Of a stretch of DNA of 64,000 nt, positions 58,870 to 64,000 are shown in pieces. The notes beneath the pieces were generated by a model. That model saw nothing but the letters and a program-made list of their open reading frames with translations. It had not been told where the DNA came from and searched no databases. The DNA is from Musa acuminata AAA Group. Lineage: Eukaryota > Streptophyta > Magnoliopsida > Zingiberales > Musaceae. Made by a program: the position numbers and the translations under genes. The stretch covers positions 32,912,501 through 32,976,500 of the forward strand of contig NC_088345.1 in the NCBI RefSeq assembly GCF_036884655.1, given 5' to 3'. Position 1 is the stretch's first letter; each line of letters starts with the position of its first letter.

Positions 58870-59892
58870 TTATTGCTTCAGAAGTCCTTCCACTTTCATC
58901 ATTTGTGGGTTCATGTAACCGACAAGGGCATGCATCGTAATATCAACTGACTGTTGTTCTTTATCTGCGACCTCTTCCCCATGCTCCTGGACCTCATCCT
59001 CCATGTCTTCAAGTGGTTCAATCAGTAGGAGGTGGCCCCTTTTGTAGCGATGATCGCGGTTCCACGGCTCATCGCAATGCCAACAAAGACCCTTTGCTGA
59101 TCGATCATGTAGTTTGTCTTTTGTCAATTTTTTTGGCAACGAAGGATGGCTCAGAGTAGACGGAGATTTATATGCCACGGGCTTAAAAGAGGTTCTCATC
59201 CTCTGAGTATCTTGGTTGAGCCGTTCTTCTTGTATTCAGGCGAAAGAAATCGTAATTGTCACGGTACGGGGCTGTCGTGCCTTAACCTCCACTTTTATCT
59301 CTGGCTTGAGTCGTTCGATGAATGTTCCTAACAATTGACGGTTAGTCCAATCATGAGCAAGGTATGATAGCTTCTCAAACCTAGTTTAGTACTCTTGAAT
59401 CATAGAGGTTTGTCGAATCTTTGCGAGTTGGCCATCGATATTTTCATACTTCGTAGGTCTGAAACAATTTAGTAGTGCATTCTTAAATTAATTCTATGTC
59501 GGAGCCCCATGATTGTATTCCAGCCAATTGTATCATTGAATAGCATCTTCTTCAAGGTAGATGACAATAATTTCCACCATAGCATCATCCGATGTTCGGT
59601 AGTAGCGAATGTAGCATTCGATGCACGAAATCCACCCTGTTGGGTCTCCTTCTTCCCATCACGGGAAGTCCACCCTCATGCATGGTTGAAGCATGTCCGA
59701 GGGCTGTCGCTCCTTCTTTGGATGCCTCTCTAAATTCTCTTCTTGCTGAAATTTGGTTGGACTCGGTGGTTGTCCAATTCTAAATTCTACAAACAAAGCG
59801 CGTAATCTATCCTCCAAGCATGATTCAAGTCGCGATTCAATCCGAGATTCCAATACTTCAAATTTGGCATCAATTAGATCTTGAGAACTCAT
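58870..59892 (-). pseudogene. E gag
   Basis: Starts at ATG 59892 with a charged helical N-terminus (MSSQDLIDAKFEVLESRIES). The retrotransposon capsid region follows (GWISCIECYIRYYRT, QWYNWLEYNHG, CFRPTKYENIDGQLAKI) with several stops. 59199-58870 is open and includes the knuckle-like CWHCDEPWNRDHRY, in which the last Cys is Tyr. It assembles the particle in intact elements. Non-functional here. Confidence 0.85.
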
Positions 59893-60486
59893 AGCATCTT
59901 CTTGTAGATCAGAGATGTCCCTAATTTTTTTTTGTTGATGGGTTAATGGTATGGGGTGGTGGAAGGTTCGAAAAAATTAAGGATCATGGAAATGTATTGT
60001 AGCAGATTTTTACATCTAAAGTGTAGCATTGTAGACGTAAAAGATCAGTGGTTTATATTGAAAATTTTTTTTGACGAAACCAAAGGAAAATCCGCTGTTA
60101 GGAAGTGTCAAAGCTGTCATAAAAATTTCATAGAGATTTGGATAGAAAAAGTGCGGTAGCAAGATCAAACAATCTATGTTATGCAGTTAGAATTCTACGA
60201 TGCATCTTTCGTCGTAAAGATGAAAACTTGGCGATGAAAAGTTTATGCAGCAATATAGGAACATTTTTTTTTCGGATTTTTGAATAAAGATAACTAAATT
60301 GTAGAAGCAGTAAGGTAAGAAACCATAACCTTTCGCAATTCACGGGAAGATCAAAGGATTATCCGTGATGGTGGAGATGACGGCGGAATTTGGCAATAAT
60401 ATTTTAAGTAATTGTGGGAATTGCTTTGGGCAGCTGTGGAGGGCTGATTGTTGACTATGGAAGGGTAGCAAGATACCAAGAATATT

Positions 60487-60498
60487 GCTCTGATACCA
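60487..60498 (-). other. E primer binding site (tRNA-iMet)
   Basis: TGGTATCAGAGC on the minus strand, two bases from the LTR. Confidence 0.9.
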
Positions 60499-60500
60499 AG

Positions 60501-61100
60501 TGATAGAACCCTTGTAGATTCTAAGCTTGGGGTTGATTTCTTTAGGGGATCGACCTCCTTAGAACTCTATAGCGGTTCCTTCCTCCAGGTTGCTGCTCAA
60601 AGGTTGCTAAAAGGATTGATCTATTCATTAAGAAAAGAGGATAAATATATAGCTATTTATAAGGCTTCTAAACCTAACTCCTAATAGGACTCCTATTCAA
60701 GATTCATATTTCTAACCAACTCCTAATAGGACTCCTACTCAAGACTCATACTTCTAACCAACTCCTAATACTTCTCTAAGTAGTAACCTCCAAACTAATC
60801 CTAATCTTAGTCGGTCTCTTCATCTCTTTAATAGAGGTCGGCTACTTCTAACCAACTCCTAATACTTCTCTAAGTAGTAACCTCCAAACTAATCCTAACC
60901 TTAGTCGGTCTCTTCATCTCTTTAATAGAGGTCGGCTACTTCTAATCAACTCCTAATACTTCTCTAAGTAGTAACCTCCAAACTAATCTTAACCTTAGTC
61001 AGTCTCTTCATCTCTTTAATAGAGGTCGACTAGGTAGATTTTACATGAATGTCTCTTTTAATGAAACTCAATTAAGATTGTTGTAGCTAGAGTCCTAACA
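60501..61100 (-). repeat. E 5' LTR
   Basis: 600 bp, starting TGTTAGGACT and ending GGTTCTATCA on the minus strand. TATAAATAG on the minus strand at about 60654-60662. A 94-bp minisatellite of three units fills 60751-61030. The outer flank is ATAAA. Confidence 0.88.
60751..61030. repeat. 94-bp minisatellite in the E LTR, three units
   Basis: Units start at 60751, 60845 and 60939 with CTTCTAACCAACTCCTAATA and share CTCTTTAATAGAGGTCG near their end. The E-type LTR at 49991-50252 has a single unit, so the repeat expanded after the copies split. Confidence 0.92.
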
Positions 61101-61887
61101 ATAAAACTAAGGTAGGTCCGTGCACAAGGACACGAGACTCTTAGAGATGACGTGTCTCTCGTGTTCCCAGAAGCTGATCCATTGGATTTGATCTCTGGGA
61201 TGTCGATTACTTCATCACGAGGCCAGATTTCCAGCAGTATCCTACAAGGGCGGAGATGGATAGATAATGAAAATGTTGGTGCTTTTTTCTTTAGTTTTTA
61301 CTGTGATCAATCTATGAATGATCATATATGAGAATCCTGCAGTAAATGTGATAAAAGCCCACACCATGTCGGAGATGTTTTATCTGTGACATTGCAAGTA
61401 GTTGTGCGTGTCAGTTTGATTGAGAAAGACATTACAAATTCTATGAACATCCAACAACTCGTGTAAATTGCCCGCATACCGTCCAAAACATGGGAACATA
61501 GATGGTATGAGCTGTCACTATTCGTTCAAGTGTTTCGGAAACACACGGCAAGACGAACAAAAGTCTACCTGCATCGAATCAAAATTTGCTAGTGACTACT
61601 GTATTAACAACATATATATGACATCTAAATGAAATACATGTTCATAATTATTACGATATTTATCTCAGTATAATAAATTAAGAGTAATTCGAACAACAAC
61701 GATTAATCATTCATATGCCCTTCGATTCATTTTTTACCATTTAGACACCCTCATGTTACATTTAATGCTGTCATCAAACATTTATCACTATTCTCTACCA
61801 ATCCTAAACCAAAATAGACAGCATTCTTTGGAGTCTCTCGGTTTCTCTATAGTATTGCACACTAGACTACATTATCATATATACAAA
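61101..61887. other. Intergenic region downstream of the p24 gene
   Basis: AT-rich and without a recognisable gene. An imperfect inverted repeat (GACACGAGAC against GTCTCTCGTGTTC) lies at about 61128-61166. The p24 3' UTR and polyadenylation signals must lie here, since that gene reads leftwards. Confidence 0.6.
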
Positions 61888-62544
61888 CTAGATAAGTTTC
61901 TTCTTTTGAAAGTAACCCTTCAGGTGCCACAACTGCAACATGGAAACCACAATACATACACTAAGGGACATAATACTAAACCATGCAACCCTTGCATTCG
62001 TCCTCTCGCTTACTTCCCTCATCTCTGCCTCCCTGAAAGCATAAAAAATACAGAAGAAACAATACATGATCAGATGCTAGTTATTACCCACAACCGCATG
62101 GAATATTTGACAAGAAACCACTTTTTTTTTCTTTTTTTAATTACCTGGACTTAAGATAAAGCAGGTTTGCATGGATTGCTTGCACAGCTGCTTCTAATTT
62201 TGTCAACTCTAGCTCAACGCCCTGCATTTTGAGAAGCTTGGCCATAATTGTCACCAAAAAAATGCACCTCAAATTGGAATTGCACATCCTATATACCAAG
62301 GTGACGAGTTTGCTTTGTAGCTCTAAGTGCTCACCTCAATCTTATCTTTTTTGGCAACAGAATCCCAGTCCTTCGCTGCAATTCCAATCTTCCAGTCAAG
62401 GCTAACACTGGCTCCAACACCTTTATCACCACTATCTATCCAGAAACATGCCAAGTAGTTGCCGGCTTCAGTAGTTGTGAATGCAAACTGACCTGCTGTA
62501 ACATGCTCTTTGTGGTGAAGTGTGTTTCCATAAGGTGATGTAAC
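61888..62544 (-). CDS. p24-delta family cargo receptor (emp24/GOLD), three 3' exons
   Basis: Exons on the minus strand: 62335-62544 (70 codons), 62145-62221 and 61888-62032, stop TAG at 61888-61890. Introns are 113 and 112 bp, GT-AG, phases consistent, giving 143 residues. [19 protein letters not shown] and [17 protein letters not shown] belong to the GOLD domain. The coiled coil follows ([32 protein letters not shown]), then a membrane segment ([15 protein letters not shown]), and the tail ends KKLI, a dilysine COPI signal. p24 proteins cycle between ER and Golgi in COPII and COPI vesicles and sort cargo. The exon with signal peptide and GOLD start is beyond 64000. No defect is visible. Confidence 0.92.
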
Positions 62545-64000
62545 CTACAAAAAAAGGCAATTCAGCTGAAGCAACAAAAGGTACAAATATACAAGATGCC
62601 ATCTAAATACTGATGATTAGACATTATAAAATTTCTTTGTTAAGCCTCTCTTGATCTCAACACACCCAATTTATGTAATTTAGATACATAAAATAAGGAG
62701 GGATAATGGCTTGCAGAGAAAGAAAGGTGGGTTCACTGAAGGTAAATTGGCTCCCAAGTCCAAAGAATGTTGGGGCACCAATCATTCTCATGAGTTTCAA
62801 TATTACCTCTTATGATGGAAATAGGGGCCTACCTTCTTGTCCATATCATTTCGATGTTACCTCAACTTCTTATGCCCAAAGACAGGAGCCTACCTTTACT
62901 TCCTTTTTTTCCATGGCACTTCCTTTTCTCTATCACAAGTAATGTGGGAGTCAAAATAAAACTCAGTGCTAAGTTTCCAGACTGCCTTTCCTCTACATTT
63001 CAGAGCTCAAGATCCCAAAAGGATGTTGCCTTATCATAATAGGATGATTGATGCTATGCTATGAAGAACAGATACAAATGACTTCCAATATCTATATCGA
63101 ATATATGTTGCATATGATGATTGTTAAATACTCCCAAGACACATATCGGATACTGCACGATATTTAATGTCTTGGATGCTTTTTAGAGGCATATTTTGTG
63201 GCTACTTCATAGACACTTATTTGTTTCCTTTGAATGTTGTTCTTTAACATGGAAAAGATTAGTACATCATCAGATAGATTATTGACTTTTTTTTACCAAA
63301 CATTAGATTTTGATAAAATAAGTTTAAGTAATGGTCCTACCTTATTTTTCAAAAGTTCTTGGTAGCTCATGCATATTCTTTGAACATTTTTTCTGATTAC
63401 TTGTTTTCATACTGATATGTAACTACATATTAGAATACTATAGCAAATGCCAAGCTTTGTAATATGTATTACTAACAAATGAAAATTTTTTGGTCTGTCA
63501 TTGCCATTTTACATCCATTTTTCAAAACTTGACATAGCAACATATTCCGACGTATTAGTATCTCATATCCATATCTAAGCCTCATAGATGCCGTGAAATA
63601 AATCACCAAGTGTTCATCAAAGAGCATCAGCAGATTTAAGTTGGAAATGATCAGCTCTTAGGATGGCATATAATATTATGTTACGTCAAATCACTCAAAA
63701 ATTGGAATTAATTTGGTGCTATGCTTTTGGTCTCCATTTCCAAACCGCTTTTAACCTGATATATGCTAAAAGCAATATTTTTTGTCATTAATTCCCATGT
63801 CATGTTTTTAAGGGCCTAGAAATATAACCCAACAAGATTTAATCCATCATCTATTTGAAAAAAAAACCATCCACAATTTGCAGATGTTTTTTTCAATTGT
63901 AGCACTTTATTCTTTTTTGAAAATGTAAAATCCAAGAGTCTTCGAGAAGTTGGAGGAATGGTTGCTAGAGAAAAATGCTACAGATTGCACCAATGTGTTC
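62545..64000 (-). other. Intron (and possibly further upstream sequence) of the p24 gene
   Basis: From the acceptor GTAG|GTT at 62544 to the window end I find no exon for the missing signal peptide and GOLD start, so intron 1 is at least 1.46 kb. It is AT-rich and I see no mobile element in it. Confidence 0.65.

Larger units (their letters stand above)
57750..60500 (-). mobile_element. Ty3-gypsy retrotransposon E, internal part truncated by B2
   Basis: On the minus strand from 60500: primer site, gag, CCHC-like motif, protease, RT up to the palm, where B2 interrupts. RT directly after protease with no integrase between them is the gypsy order. RNase H, integrase and the 3' side are missing, probably lost in the deletion that also cut the B2 5' LTR. 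Many in-frame stops. Confidence 0.88.

Overview
The window is nuclear DNA from a flowering plant. Introns are spliced GT-AG, plant gene families are present (a p24-delta cargo receptor, a lectin receptor kinase relic), and most of the sequence is Ty1-copia and Ty3-gypsy LTR retrotransposons primed by initiator-Met tRNA. A very GC-rich first exon in an otherwise AT-rich region suggests a monocot; this is a low-confidence guess. There are no bacterial features, CRISPR arrays or tRNA genes that I can see.

Host genes: (1) 6356-17518, minus strand, is a six-exon gene for a 292-residue single-pass membrane protein with a cysteine-rich PAN/apple-like lumenal domain. Its third intron (8.3 kb) holds a solo LTR and a complete 4.2 kb non-coding retrotransposon. 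(2) 21286-22155, plus strand, is a frameshifted L-type lectin receptor-kinase pseudogene cut off before its kinase domain. (3) 61888-62544, minus strand, is the three 3' exons of a p24-delta cargo receptor whose first exon lies beyond 64000.

Retrotransposon layout: 1-4084 is copia family A copy 1 (A1, minus). 11447-15676 is F1 (plus), a non-coding LARD-like element. 22156-33066 is A2 (plus), split by F2 (25489-32289, minus), which itself carries two solo LTRs (G, 26211-26837; B, 27261-28865). 33112-42150 is an inverted fragment A3 (minus), split by a complete Sirevirus-like copia C (33280-41419, 5-bp target duplication). 42145-49990 is copia D (plus, 5' LTR truncated), whose LTR and leader are full of short perfect hairpins. 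49991-50252 is a partial LTR of gypsy family E. 50253-57749 is B2, a Sirevirus-like element that has lost pol but carries an extra decayed ORF behind palindromes like those in its LTR promoter. 57750-61100 is gypsy element E (minus) with its 5' LTR.

The elements record layers of insertion: A2 was hit by F2, then F2 by G and B; A3 by C; E by B2; an E-type LTR lies next to D. Large deletions joined truncated elements. C is disabled only by stop codons, most explicable as C-to-T or G-to-A changes, whereas A and D also have frameshifts. The most unusual signals are the hairpin array of element D (43604-44485 plus its LTRs), the extra ORF with its own palindromes in B2 (53220-54684), and a shared amber codon at the gag/pol boundary of B2 and C.
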